From positions 34,930 to 98,929 of the forward strand of contig LMZR01000050.1 of assembly GCA_001567105.1 (NCBI GenBank): a DNA stretch of 64,000 bases, read 5' to 3'. The notes beneath the pieces were generated by a model. That model saw only the letters and a list, made by a program, of their open reading frames with translations. It was not told where the DNA came from and ran no database searches. The DNA comes from Chloroflexi bacterium OLB14. Its GTDB lineage: Bacteria > Chloroflexota > Anaerolineae > Anaerolineales > Villigracilaceae. Shown piece after piece: positions 8,354 to 17,680 of this stretch. How positions within the stretch are numbered: the stretch's first letter is position 1; each line of letters begins with the position of its first letter. The position numbers and the translations under genes were made by a program.

Positions 8354-9635
8354 TTATTTCATCATCCTCGCCGCTTTACGACCAATCTCCACAGCGAAAT
8401 TCGTACCGCGATCCCACGGGTACACCTGACTCATCGAAGCAAAATACAAACCATCAATCGGCGTTTTGAATGGCGGGAATATTTTTAGAATGATTCACCA
8501 ACGGCACAGGTTGAGCGTAATTTGTTTTATGCACCCAAATCTTTTTCACCCAATCACGTGAAAATTCAGGATTAAATTTTTGAAACGCGGGAATAAATTT
8601 TTCTAACAACTCATCATCACTCAACGAAAAATATTCGTGACCCACCTCCAAATAATCGCCCGCATACACAATATGGTCGCCGCCAAAATTTTCTTTCGAC
8701 ACAAAATTCGTATGTTCCACCAACGCCAAAAACGGGTAGCCCTCATCCTTCGGCACATTGAACCAATAAAAACCATCATTCGATAACGAATGTTTCAACG
8801 CCAACGTCATCACCACCGCGCCCATTGATTTCAACTCCAACAAACCTTTCAAATAATTTTCAGGAAGTTGTGGACATAACTTCGCCATCAAATTTGGAGA
8901 CGTGGTGACTAAAACTTTATCAAACGATTCGACTCCCTTTTCGCTTCGCACTTCAATTTGTGTTTGATTCCGTTTCAACGACTCTATTTTTACCCCCAAC
9001 CGAATCTCGATTCCTATTGCTCGTAATTTATCTGCAAACACATCTGCAAATTTTTGAAAGCCACCTTCAAATGTTCCAAGCCTTGTAGTGCGTGCTTTGA
9101 TTCTCGCCCACATCCATGCCATGTTGACATCTTTATAAAACGGTCCAAACTTTCCAATTAACAACGGCTTCCACATCTGCTCATAGACTTGCTTGCCAGC
9201 ATATTTCAACATCCATTCATCGGCAGTCACTTTTTCTAACGCTTTCCAATTATTGGTTAAGCGTAAAAACAATCCGACAAACCCAAACCTGATTTTGTCC
9301 AAACCAAATCCAAGTCCAGGAAAACGAAGCGCATTGATAATCGAATCAAATGGATACCATTTCTTTTTGTAATACATCACCGTCAACGGGCGCGGAAAGA
9401 TAACTTTATCCTCCAAGCCTAATTCACGAATCAACCCTAGCATTTCGCTATCTGATTGAAACCAGTGATGATAAAATTTTTCGACAGACCAATTCCAATG
9501 CGGTTCTTTGAAACCGCTTGCCAAACCGCCCACATAATTTGCCGATTCAAAAATGGTAACTTCGTGACCCGCTTTTTTCAAATCCCATGCCGCCGCCATG
9601 CCACTATAACCTGCTCCGATAATTGCTATTTTCAT
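8354..9635 (-). CDS. FAD-dependent protoporphyrinogen-oxidase/amine-oxidase-like protein, one frameshift near its end
   Basis: The N-terminus MKIAIIGAGYSGMAAAWDL (GxGxxG) followed by HEVTIFESANYVGGLAS is the dinucleotide-binding motif of the NAD(P)-binding_8/amino-oxidase family. The main frame runs to PVPLVNHSKNIPA. An indel near 8465-8473 then shifts to IDGLYFASMSQVYPWDRGTN and ends RKAARMMK at 8354. That segment is the usual FAD-site C-terminus (DGLYFA), so the longer product of ~427 residues is right. Close relatives include UDP-galactopyranose mutase-like and phytoene desaturase-like oxidoreductases. The substrate is unknown and no signal peptide is seen. Confidence 0.8.
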
Positions 9636-9646
9636 TTATCCTCATG

Positions 9647-9674
9647 GTAGAGGCACGCTGTTGCCGTGTCTCTA
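9647..9674. repeat. GTAGAGGCACG palindrome
   Basis: A hairpin of GTAGAGGCACG against CGTGTCTCTAC, with small mismatches, between the oxidoreductase start and the response-regulator stop. It belongs with the longer GTAGGGACACAGCG palindrome at 11606-11653. Confidence 0.55.
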
Positions 9675-9678
9675 CAAA

Positions 9679-10318
9679 TTAAAAAGTTCTTGTATGTCTT
9701 TCAATTCGTTCTGCTAATAATTTTAACTTACTCCATCTTTGACGCACAATATAAATCATTGCTAAGGTTTGAATCCAACGCATTTCACAATTTGGTAAGT
9801 TAATCACTTCTTCAAACACTTCAATGGCTTTATCATCTGTTCTTTTGGCTTTGGTATATTCCTCAGCTAATTGACGAAGATATGTTTCGTTCTTCTCCAA
9901 CAAGTGACCTGTCTGTGCGCTTTTCGTTTCGTTAGCGTCTAATCGCCTGATAACGTCTGCTATTGCTTTTTCTAATTCATCGGTTGTGAAAGGTTTGATT
10001 AAATAATTCTGTATGCCAATAGACATTGCCGCTCGAAAGGCACTTGGGTCTTTTTCGGCAGAAATAATAATGCAAGCAATTTGTGGATTTGCCTGCGAGA
10101 TTTTTTTTATACGCCAACAAGCCATTCACTTTAGGCATGTTGATATCTAACACAACAATATCAGGTTTGTACTCACGCGCCATTTCGATGGCTTGCAATC
10201 CATCGGTAGCAATAGCAATCACTTCAATAGAATCAATCATCGAGAGCATCACGCGTGTGTTGCGTCTGGTCTCATGCACATCATCTGCAATCAGGACTCG
10301 TTTTTTTCTTTGTGCCAT
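9679..10318 (-). CDS. Response regulator (REC domain plus helical C-terminus), one frameshift
   Basis: MAQRKKRVLIADDVHETRR opens a CheY-like receiver. It has the acidic pair DD, the phospho-acceptor aspartate in IVVLDINMPKVNG, and, after a break in an 8-T run (10101-10108), the later lysine in GIQNYLIKPFT. Deleting one T joins LLAYKK to ISQANPQIACIIISAEKD. The ~95 residues after the receiver are helical (a possible TPR-like region, EVFEEVINLPNCEMRWIQTL) and no DNA-binding domain is recognised. The repaired length is ~212 residues. No kinase is adjacent; the nearest are at 26-31 kb. Confidence 0.8.
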
Positions 10319-10403
10319 CGTTGTTAGCCTTTAGGGGAAGTATAACTTAAGCCCTTCAATACGTCACTTGACATGTTTTTTTGTGAGATGTATTAGATTG
10401 TTT

Positions 10404-10461
10404 CGGAGCGCGGACTTCAGTCCGCCTTTTGAACCATTGGCAGACTAAAGTCTGCGCTCCG
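10404..10461. repeat. Compound palindrome (CGGAGCGCGGACTTCAGTCCG...)
   Basis: Outer arms CGGAGCG and CGCTCCG enclose two smaller hairpins (GGACTTCAGTCC and CAGACTAAAGTCTG) between the response regulator and the flippase-like gene. This is a typical dispersed intergenic repeat; a terminator role for the flanking genes is possible but there is no long T tract. Confidence 0.65.
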
Positions 10462-10468
10462 TTTTATG

Positions 10469-11485
10469 TCATTTATTTTTATCCACTTCTTCTCTCAAAC
10501 TATCACTCCACTTGATTCCTTCTCTGGCTAAATAATAAGCACCGAGAATCGTAATCGGAAGCCAAAGGGCAACATGTAATGTGAGTGTATATCCCGCTGC
10601 AGTGGCTTGACTAACTCCGTAAGCAGTTAGTACGGCAATACCTGGCGCATCGAATGTACCAATATATCCAGGCGCGGATGGGATTGTAGTGGCTAAGTTA
10701 ACGATGCCGTTCATCAACATCAATGCAAAGAATGAAACTTGAAAATCAAATGCGTGCATCACGAACCAATATTTGCCAGTCTCTAACAGCCAAATAAAGG
10801 TTGAGGTAACAAAAACCATAACAACGTTAAGTGGGGAGCGGAGCGAAGCGAGTCCATCTAAAAATTTATTCATCACACTCATAACGCGTTGATGAAATCT
10901 TTGTGGCGTGAATCTTTCAATAAACCATAAACCAATTTTAGCAGTGACGTGGGGGAACATTGCCGCCAGCAGAAAAGTAATCAATGCACCGATAAAAATG
11001 CCTGTGCCGATGATTGCCACTTGTTGAATATTGCCCACAAAACCAGAAGCCGATGTTAATTTTGCTAACTCAGATAAATTGACAAACACAAATGCCAGCA
11101 TCACTACGCCGTCAAAAATTCTTTCAACGATAATTGTGGCGAGAGAAGCAGAGACAGGCACGCCTTCTTTTCTTTTTAAAATCACAGCGCGTAATACTTC
11201 ACCTGCGCGGGCGGGATAAATATTATTGCCCATGTAACCAATAGTGGTGATGGGGAACATGGTTTTGGTTGGAATGTCTTTGATGGGCTTTAACAAATAA
11301 TGCCAACGCCAAGCGCGAATCCATACGCCGATGAAGTACACGCCAATAGCAGGGACAAGCCAAATAAATTTTGCTTGTTGTACTGTTTGCCAAAACTCAT
11401 TTAGTTTTAGTCCGCGCAGGGCGAGCCAGATAAATAAAATGCTGATGAAAACACCGAGCCAGAATTGCCATTTTTTAATTTGCAT
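10469..11485 (-). CDS. Lysylphosphatidylglycerol synthase TM-region/flippase-like membrane protein
   Basis: A 338-residue polytopic protein of the UPF0104/LPG synthase transmembrane family. The N-terminus WQFWLGVFISILFIWLALRG is the first membrane segment, and about eight follow. Family-typical stretches include WIRAWRWHYLLKP, the loop NNIYPARAGEVLRA and PSAPGYIGTFDAPGI. Members with only this domain lack the lysyl transferase part. Several are thought to move lipids or lipid-linked intermediates across the inner membrane, though the substrate here is unknown. It is flanked on both sides by palindromic repeats and so appears to be a single-gene unit. Confidence 0.85.
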   Translation of the reverse strand: MQIKKWQFWLGVFISILFIWLALRGLKLNEFWQTVQQAKFIWLVPAIGVYFIGVWIRAWRWHYLLKPIKDIPTKTMFPITTIGYMGNNIYPARAGEVLRAVILKRKEGVPVSASLATIIVERIFDGVVMLAFVFVNLSELAKLTSASGFVGNIQQVAIIGTGIFIGALITFLLAAMFPHVTAKIGLWFIERFTPQRFHQRVMSVMNKFLDGLASLRSPLNVVMVFVTSTFIWLLETGKYWFVMHAFDFQVSFFALMLMNGIVNLATTIPSAPGYIGTFDAPGIAVLTAYGVSQATAAGYTLTLHVALWLPITILGAYYLAREGIKWSDSLREEVDKNK

Positions 11486-11605
11486 AGGGCGTGATTTTAC
11501 TATGGGTTTTAGGTGGAGAGTGGAAAGTAGAAAGTGGAAAGTTAAGGATGAAAGACGAAAGAAGAAAGATGCTGAAATTCCATCGGCTATAATTATTAAA
11601 TTCTA

Positions 11606-11653
11606 GTAGGGACACAGCGAATCTGTTTGAGCAATAACTCGCTGTGTCCCTAC
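11606..11653. repeat. 15-bp inverted repeat GTAGGGACACAGCGA
   Basis: Perfect 15-bp arms (11606-11620 and 11639-11653) with an 18-base loop, 17 bp upstream of the YitT start. This GTAGGGACAC palindrome type recurs in degenerate form at 9647-9674. It would be transcribed into the 5' leader of the YitT gene. Confidence 0.7.
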
Positions 11654-11669
11654 AAATTATAGGACACAC

Positions 11670-12556
11670 ATGAAAAAATATTTACCAACCATTCGTGATT
11701 ATGCTTTGATTTTAGCCTCTAGCCTGATTCAGGCAGTGAGTTTGAGGTTGTTTTTTATCCCTGCCAATTTAGCATCAGGTGGCATCAGCGGCATTGCGCA
11801 ATTAATTAATCATTACACACATTGGCCCATCGGTTTGATGGTGTTAATTGGCAATGTGCCACTTTTTTATTTTGGGATGGCGTTTTTTTAGGTGGATATA
11901 AATTTGCTTTAAGAACAGCAGTTGCAATCGTAACTTTTTCTTTACTAACTGATTTGCTTTTGAAAATCCCCGCTTTTGTTGAATATACACAAGTTTTGAT
12001 TGATGATTTGAACGGCGATATTTTTCTAAACTCATTATACGGAGCCATCATCAGCGGTATTGGTTATGGACTTGTCTATCGCGCACGGGGCACAAGTGGT
12101 GGTTCTGATATTTTGGCACGTATCTTAAATCACTGGCGTGGAATTTCGATGACGCAAAGCTATCTCATAGTTGATACAGCAGTCATTCTTTCTGCTGGAT
12201 TTGTATTCGGTTGGAAAGAAGCACTGTACGCTATGATTGCTTTATATGTCAGTGGGCTGGTGGCTGAGACAGTGCTTGAAGGTGGTGGAACAGTTCGTAC
12301 TGCTATGATTGTCACTGCTAAACCTGATGAAGTTTCGACTCGTATTATTGATGAAATGATTCGTGGCGTAACATACCTCGAAGGTAAAGGCGGTTACACA
12401 AAAAATTCTCGCCCCGTTTTATATTGCGTGTTAAATCGCTCTGAAATTGCGACATTAAAATCTATCGTCAATGAAATTGACCCTGAAGCTTTTATGGTTA
12501 TCGGTGTAGCACATGAAGCGTTAGGTGAAGGATTCAAGCCATTGAAGGGGAGATGA
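11670..12556 (+). CDS. YitT family membrane protein (DUF161 plus DUF2179), one frameshift
   Basis: The protein starts MKKYLPTIRDYALILASSLI with the family motif IPANLASGGISGIAQLI, and runs to GMAFF. There a T7 run (11883-11889) breaks the frame, which resumes LGGYKFALRTAVAIVTF. The second part holds YGAIISGIGYGLVYRARGTSGG, typical of YitT repeats, and ends with the soluble DUF2179 domain (MIVTAKPDEVSTRIIDEM...EIDPEAFMVIGVAHEALGEG). It has about five membrane segments and ~295 residues, the usual YitT length. The transport or signalling role of the family is unknown. One T is missing relative to the expected FFLGG. Confidence 0.85.
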
Positions 12557-12561
12557 TTATC

Positions 12562-12596
12562 AAGGTGACAGTCACTTTTAAAGTGACTGTCACCTT
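12562..12596. terminator. Bidirectional hairpin between yitT-like gene and era
   Basis: Arms of about 17 bp (AAGGTGACAGTCACTTT and its complement) with almost no loop lie between two convergent genes. T and A runs flank the stem, so it can terminate both. The GTGACAGTCAC core is a common dispersed sequence, so it may be a co-opted repeat. Confidence 0.75.
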
Positions 12597-12600
12597 TGTT

Positions 12601-13542
12601 TTATTTCTTCTTATAATACCCCAACAACCTTAACGCATTCGGGTTATCACGCCAATCTTTTTCAACTTTCACACGCAATTCCAAAAACACTTTTCGTCCA
12701 CCCATTTCTTCAATTTCTTTACGTGCGGCAGAACCAATTGCCTTCAACATTTTTCCGCCCTCACCAATCACAATTCCTTTTTGCGAATCTCGTTCTACCA
12801 AAATTGTAGCGGCGATGTATGCCATGCCGTTATCACGTTCTTTGAATTCATCCAAACGCACTGCCAAACTATGTGGTACTTCATCTCTTAACTTTAACAA
12901 ACACGCCTCGCGGATTAAATCCCCTGCGATTTCTTTTTCATACAAATCTGTGATTTGTTCTTCGGGATATTCCGCTTCACGCTTAGGGAGAAGTTGATTC
13001 AGTTTCTCGATCATTTCTCCTAGCCCCAGCCTTTTGCTTGCGGAAATTCTTAATATGCTCAAGCCGTCATTTTTTATTTTACCTTCTCCGCCGAGGACGG
13101 CGGAGAAAGCTAGTTTTGTAAATTCATTTTCACGCGCGGGCAAATCGTCAGCAAGTACCAAATCCGTTTTGTTCAACACAAGCACAAGCGGAGTCCGACG
13201 CGCAAAACTTTTTAGTAAGTCAGCGATTGATTTATCTTCATCGGTTGGGGGGGAGGATGAATCCACTAGCCAGATGATTACATCCACACCTTCTAAGGCT
13301 TCTTGTGCTTCTTGATTTAAGAACTCGCCAAGTTTATGTTTGGATTTATGTAAGCCAGGTGTATCTACAAAAACAATTTGGGAGTTTGGCAAAGTTAAAA
13401 TGCCAAGTTGTTTTTTACGCGTAGTTTGCGGACGTGGAGAGACCGCCGCAATTTTTTGACCAAGCAAGGCGTTGATTAATGTTGATTTACCAACATTCGG
13501 TTTACCAATAATTGTTACAAATCCAGAACGATGTTCACTCAT
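12601..13542 (-). CDS. era: GTPase Era
   Basis: A 313-residue Era GTPase that binds the 3' end of 16S rRNA during 30S assembly. G1 is GKPNVGKST, the switch region PRPQTTRKKQ, G3 is DTPGLHK, G4 is NKTD and G5 is ISASKR. The C-terminal KH domain is seen in AATILVERDSQKGIVIGEGG, with its GxxG-type loop in GEGGKMLK. The unusual part is an insertion before G5, KLAFSAVLGGEGKIKND, which comes from a 24-bp palindromic repeat read in frame (13084-13107). Other Era proteins have only a short linker there. The frame is intact, so the insertion appears to be tolerated. Confidence 0.95.
   Translation of the reverse strand: MSEHRSGFVTIIGKPNVGKSTLINALLGQKIAAVSPRPQTTRKKQLGILTLPNSQIVFVDTPGLHKSKHKLGEFLNQEAQEALEGVDVIIWLVDSSSPPTDEDKSIADLLKSFARRTPLVLVLNKTDLVLADDLPARENEFTKLAFSAVLGGEGKIKNDGLSILRISASKRLGLGEMIEKLNQLLPKREAEYPEEQITDLYEKEIAGDLIREACLLKLRDEVPHSLAVRLDEFKERDNGMAYIAATILVERDSQKGIVIGEGGKMLKAIGSAARKEIEEMGGRKVFLELRVKVEKDWRDNPNALRLLGYYKKK
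13084..13107. repeat. CCGCCGTCCTCGGCGG-family palindrome inside era
   Basis: A perfect 10-bp stem TTCTCCGCCG / CGGCGGAGAA around AGGA lies within the era reading frame and encodes FSAVLGGE on the minus strand. The same core is found upstream of four other minus-strand genes in this window (17681, 22647, 57656 and 61170). Confidence 0.85.
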
Positions 13543-14413
13543 TTATTTTGTTTTCCAATTTGCAATTACTAAACTTAAAATAATTAATAAAGCACCTGCC
13601 ACAATTTCCCATGTCAGTGGTTCGTTTAAGAAGGTGACTCCAAGTGTAACACCACCTAAGGGAAATAAATATGTAACCATTGTGGAGCGTGTGGGTCCAA
13701 TTTCGTGAATGAGATAATATAGCATGATGAAGGCTAAGCCTGATCCAAGAATCCCTAACCATGCCAAAGCAAGCCATGTGATGGGAAGTGTAGGAATTTT
13801 TATTGGAGCTTCAAGCGTGAATGCCGCAATCCACATTACGATGGTCGCAGAGACTAATGAGCCAACGCTTCTTAAGATAGCAGGCGTTTCTTCAGTTGTT
13901 TTGCGAGCAATGATAGAACTAGCGGCATAAAACATACACGCCACGATAACAGCCAGTTGCCCCAACAGTGTACTTGTGCCTGCATCAATATCTTTAATCA
14001 TCAAAATAACAACGCCTGCAAAACCGATTAATAAGCCTAAAACTTTTTGGGTTGTCATTTTATCGTCGTGCAAAATAAAATGCGCGGCGAGAATGGTGAA
14101 TAACGGCACAGTTGCATCTAAAATAGAAGCGACGCTTGAATCAATAGAGAATTGTCCCCATGTGATTAAAAAGAATGGAATAGCAATATTGGTTAAGCCT
14201 AATATCAACAAGGGAAGCCATTCTTTGAATGTGCGTGGTAGTTTTATTTTTTGAATCACAATAACGGCAATGCCAAATAACAATCCAAATAAAAACGCGA
14301 AAGGCGACTAATGTAATTGCGCCTAATTCTCGAATAACAATCTCCACCCACATGAAGGATGAACTCCAAATTAAGCCGAGTGTCAGAAAAACGATCCAAT
14401 GTTTTGTTTTCAA
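13543..14413 (-). CDS. EamA/DMT-family transporter, one frameshift
   Basis: The N-terminal piece MKTKHWIVFLTLGLIWSSSF with FMWVEIVIRELGAITLVAFR is the start of the first EamA repeat. An indel near 14295-14310 shifts the frame, and the protein continues LFGLLFGIAVIVIQKIKL through two five-helix halves. It includes PLFTILAAHFILHDDK in the first half and PLGGVTLGVTFLNEPLTW in the second. The repaired length is ~290 residues with ten membrane helices. Family members export or take up small metabolites; no substrate can be named. The stop abuts the era start (13543 versus 13542), so these two genes may be cotranscribed. Confidence 0.85.
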
Positions 14414-14625
14414 TGTTGCTCCTTATGTAATAGTAATTGTAGAGTAGGGGATATATTTCCACGACCCGATTCTTGCTGTTTTGCTACCAGAAAAAATGTT
14501 CTATTTATATAAGTATATCACTACCTTTCTGCACCTAGATATGCAATGCAGAATGTTTTTCTTCATTTCTAAGCAAATTATTTCAAAAATATCAATAAAA
14601 AATTAAAAAAATTAATAATTTACAG

Positions 14626-14654
14626 TTGACTTTTTTGAAAATATCAATTAAAAT
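14626..14654 (+). promoter_or_regulatory. Candidate sigma-70 promoter of the MFS gene
   Basis: TTGACT (14626-14631), a 17-bp spacer, then TAAAAT (14649-14654). This is a near-consensus promoter 80 bp before the MFS start. ATATCAAT repeats overlap the spacer and the -10 box, so a repressor bound there would block it. Confidence 0.5.
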
Positions 14655-14660
14655 ATCAAT

Positions 14661-14679
14661 TATATTGACAATCAATATA
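14661..14679 (+). promoter_or_regulatory. Candidate operator, perfect palindrome TATATTGA-CAA-TCAATATA
   Basis: A 19-bp perfect dyad lies just downstream of the predicted -10 box, and direct ATATCAAT half-sites stand at 14641 and 14653. The spacing suits a small dimeric winged-helix repressor (ArsR-, MarR- or PadR-like). No regulator gene is adjacent, so the protein is unknown. Confidence 0.5.
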
Positions 14680-14733
14680 ATTTTTTAACAAAATTCTAAA
14701 TACAACCTACAAAATCTCAATCACAGGTGACGT

Positions 14734-15993
14734 ATGGAAAACTCAAATCAACATTGGGCAAGGCGTTTTTACACCTTATGGACCGGCCAAGCGCTTTCAT
14801 TACTTGGCAGTCAGTTAGTGCAATTCGCTATCATTTGGTATCTCACTGAAAAAACAAATTCAGCCACCACATTAGCCATCGCATCTATGATGGGGTTATT
14901 ACCACAGGTATTACTTTCTCCATTTATTGGCACATGGGTAGATAGAGGTAATCGCCGATTGATAATGATTTTTGCAGATTCAATCGTAGCCATTGCTACA
15001 GGTATGTTGGCATTACTCTTTGCAATGGATATGATTCAAGTTTGGCATATCTATCTTGCTTTATTAATTCGTGCCATTGGCGGCGGTTTTCATCAATCAG
15101 CCTTTGGGGCATCTACTGTATTACTCGTCCCCAAAGACCAACTCGCACGCGTGCAAGGATTCAACCAAGCCTTAAATGGCGGTTTGAATATTATCTCCGC
15201 TCCATTAGGTGCATATCTCTTAGCAATTTTACCTATGCAAGGCATTCTCGCTATTGACGTAACCACTGCTTTAATTGCCGTCTCCATTGTTTTGCTCACA
15301 AAAATCCCCCAGCCCGAGCGCGGCGAACAAGCATCTCTCACCTTTTGGCAGGATTTTAGAGCAGGCTTTCATTACATCATCAAATGGCGCGGGCTTGTAA
15401 TTATCCTCATACTAGCAATGGTGATTAACTTTTTCTTCAGCGCAACAGAACCTTTGACTCCACTTCTTATTACGAATCATTTTAACGGAGGCGCATCACA
15501 ACTTGGCTTATGGCTGGCTCTGTTTTCTGTGGGCATTTTACTTGGCGGGATCTTTCTGGGCGTATGGGGCGGTTTCAAAAAGAAGATTGTCACAGCCTTA
15601 ATTGGTTTAATTATGATGGGCATATTAACTTTTGGAATTGGTATTATCCCTGCTCATTTATTTACTGTTGGGTTAATTGTAAACACAGCATTGGGATTAA
15701 CCCTCCCAATTGTCAACGGTTCAATTGGTGCAACTTTGCAATCTACCGTTGCCGCCGATATGCAAGGACGTGTTTTTGCATTTATTCAAAGCATTGTCTT
15801 ATTGGTATCACCTATTGCATTAATTATCGCAGGCCCATTTGCAGACCGTTTCGGGATGCAATTTTGGTTTATCTTGGCAGGTTGTATTTGTGCATTAATG
15901 GGCGTTGTGGGCTTCTTCTTCCCTGATGTAATTGAAATTGAAAATAAAAAACAAGAAGAAATAATAGCAAAACCAATAGCTGAACTTTCTTAA
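14734..15993 (+). CDS. MFS transporter, DHA3-type (macrolide-efflux/EntS-like)
   Basis: A 419-residue, 12-helix transporter. The first helix FYTLWTGQALSLLGSQLVQF and the loop WVDRGNRRLIMIFADS (the MFS loop 2-3 motif D-R-G-x-R-R) are those of the DHA3 group, which includes Mef-type macrolide pumps and the enterobactin exporter EntS. A second-half counterpart is GPFADRFGMQFWFILAG. It ends in a short charged tail. It is preceded by a strong promoter and palindromic operator, so inducible efflux is likely. The substrate is not known. Confidence 0.85.
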   Translation: MENSNQHWARRFYTLWTGQALSLLGSQLVQFAIIWYLTEKTNSATTLAIASMMGLLPQVLLSPFIGTWVDRGNRRLIMIFADSIVAIATGMLALLFAMDMIQVWHIYLALLIRAIGGGFHQSAFGASTVLLVPKDQLARVQGFNQALNGGLNIISAPLGAYLLAILPMQGILAIDVTTALIAVSIVLLTKIPQPERGEQASLTFWQDFRAGFHYIIKWRGLVIILILAMVINFFFSATEPLTPLLITNHFNGGASQLGLWLALFSVGILLGGIFLGVWGGFKKKIVTALIGLIMMGILTFGIGIIPAHLFTVGLIVNTALGLTLPIVNGSIGATLQSTVAADMQGRVFAFIQSIVLLVSPIALIIAGPFADRFGMQFWFILAGCICALMGVVGFFFPDVIEIENKKQEEIIAKPIAELS

Positions 15994-16000
15994 TTAAGCA

Positions 16001-16030
16001 TTTGACGATAGAACATCTTCTATCGTCAAA
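16001..16030. terminator. Bidirectional terminator between MFS gene and elp3
   Basis: A 13-bp perfect stem TTTGACGATAGAA / TTCTATCGTCAAA with a CATC loop, 8 bp after the MFS stop. Its right arm overlaps the elp3 stop codon, so it serves both convergent genes. Confidence 0.85.
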
Positions 16031-17672
16031 TCTTCTTCACTAAATAATATTCCCCACGTTCAAAGCCTCTATCCATGTAATATCCGCGTGTACCAATAGC
16101 GGAGATGACAGCCATTTTTTCATAGCCATTTTGTTTGGCAACTTTTTCTGCTTCTTCTAGCAGACGTGTCCCCAAGCCGACATGTTGCGCCGCACCAGAT
16201 TTTTCTGCACCCACAGCCAATGATTGTCCATAAACATGCACTTCACGAATCAATGCCGCGCCTTGTAAATCATCTAAACCTGTATTTGGAGATTCTTTGC
16301 TTGGTAAAGATAAACGGATAAAACCTGCTAAACCATCTTCTGCTGTATTAAAAGAAATAAAATGTTCTTCGGCTTTACCTGTTGAATAAACTTGGTCATG
16401 CAATTGTAAAGAATCTAGTTGAACAGTTTTGCCTTTCACTTCACGGCAACGAATGCACTGACATTTCGTTCCGCGCTTTTTCATTTCTGCTTGAATGTCT
16501 TGACGCAAACTCGTGCGCGTGTTTCCTTCCACAACATTGTTGCCAGGAATATCACGAATGACGCGATTGACTCGACAATAACGTGGAATGGTCGGTTTAA
16601 TATTTACCAGTAATTCAACCAAATCATCTGTTGTGTAGGGATGAAATTCACCGCGTTGCCAATATTCATATAACTCGGCATTTGCTAATAATTGATTTGG
16701 ATAAATCTTAATTTCATCAGGGCAAAATTCATTCCATAGTTTAGCAAAATCTTCACGGTCTGATTGTGGTGTAGCACCCAAAAGATTCGGCATCCAATGT
16801 AAAACAATTTTGAAACTAGCCGCGCGCAGTAATGCTACAGCCTGCCTTGTAGATTCAACATCATGTCCACGTTTGTTGATGTCTAAAATATGGTCGTCAA
16901 AACTTTGTGCGCCCAGTTGCACTTTGGTCACACCCAAGTGACGTAGCCATTTCACTTCGTCGGGATTAATTTCATCAGGTCGGGTTTCAATCACCAAGCC
17001 GACGTTACGATGAAGCGATGTTTCATTAATCGCCTGTGCTTTTTTTAATTCCACATCAGGGTTATTGCCTCGTTCTTTTGGTTCTTCTTTATAGCGCTCT
17101 TCATTGATTTCGTTCATGGCATCAAAACATCTTTTGACAAACCATTCTTGATAATCTCGGCGATATGATGACCATGTGCCACCTAAAATCAACAACTCAA
17201 TTTTATCGGTAGGATGACCCAAATTTTTTAACGCTTGAATACGAGAGGCAACTTGTGTGTATGGATCAAATTGATGTTCAAGTGCACGCATTGCACCTGG
17301 CTCATCAGGCAAATAACTTTTTGGCATTCTTACATCAGTGGGGCAAAAAATACATTTGCCAGGGCAGGGATATGGTTTGGTTAACACCGTAACAGTGGTC
17401 ACGCCAGAAAGTGTACGCATGGGCTTCATGCGAATTTTTTCAAGCAAAGCCACATCGGCTTCAATCGTTCCCGCTGAAACCATTTCGTTATAAGCCGCTA
17501 CCAATGCCGCTTTATTCAAATATCCACCGCCCTCTAAAGGGTTGCGCCGAAGCACACTCATCACATCCTGCCCTGCACGAATTTCATTTAAGATGCGATG
17601 CGCCAACTCCAATTTTTGCGGAGTTAGTGCGTTTATTTTTTTCCAGCGTTGACGTTGTTCTAAAAATTCCAT
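16026..17672 (-). CDS. Elp3-family radical SAM/GNAT tRNA U34 modification enzyme
   Basis: A 548-residue bacterial Elp3 homologue. The N-terminal region is followed by the radical-SAM cluster motif CPGKCIFCPTDVRMPKSY (about residues 100-117) and LGGTWSSYRRDYQEWF. A C-rich segment, KKRGTKCQCIRCREV, comes next. The C-terminal acetyltransferase domain holds VGLGTRLLEEAEKVA (acetyl-CoA binding) and GYYMDRGFE. Elp3 enzymes form the carboxymethyl group on wobble uridine using AdoMet and acetyl-CoA. The length and domain order are complete. A REPIN-like hairpin pair lies 9-72 bp upstream of the start. Confidence 0.92.
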   Translation of the reverse strand: MEFLEQRQRWKKINALTPQKLELAHRILNEIRAGQDVMSVLRRNPLEGGGYLNKAALVAAYNEMVSAGTIEADVALLEKIRMKPMRTLSGVTTVTVLTKPYPCPGKCIFCPTDVRMPKSYLPDEPGAMRALEHQFDPYTQVASRIQALKNLGHPTDKIELLILGGTWSSYRRDYQEWFVKRCFDAMNEINEERYKEEPKERGNNPDVELKKAQAINETSLHRNVGLVIETRPDEINPDEVKWLRHLGVTKVQLGAQSFDDHILDINKRGHDVESTRQAVALLRAASFKIVLHWMPNLLGATPQSDREDFAKLWNEFCPDEIKIYPNQLLANAELYEYWQRGEFHPYTTDDLVELLVNIKPTIPRYCRVNRVIRDIPGNNVVEGNTRTSLRQDIQAEMKKRGTKCQCIRCREVKGKTVQLDSLQLHDQVYSTGKAEEHFISFNTAEDGLAGFIRLSLPSKESPNTGLDDLQGAALIREVHVYGQSLAVGAEKSGAAQHVGLGTRLLEEAEKVAKQNGYEKMAVISAIGTRGYYMDRGFERGEYYLVKKI

Positions 17673-17680
17673 TATCCTAT

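Larger units (their letters stand above)
14414..14733. other. 320-bp AT-rich divergent control region
   Basis: This non-coding stretch separates the divergent EamA and MFS genes. Bases 14565-14700 are very A/T-rich and hold several copies of ATATCAAT plus an 8-bp-arm palindrome (listed separately). The rest (14414-14560) shows nothing I can name. No RNA gene was seen. Confidence 0.6.

Noticed and set aside
13543..17672. Complete prophage, integrase or IS element
   Set aside because: No integrase, transposase, phage structural gene or tRNA attachment site was found here or elsewhere in the window.
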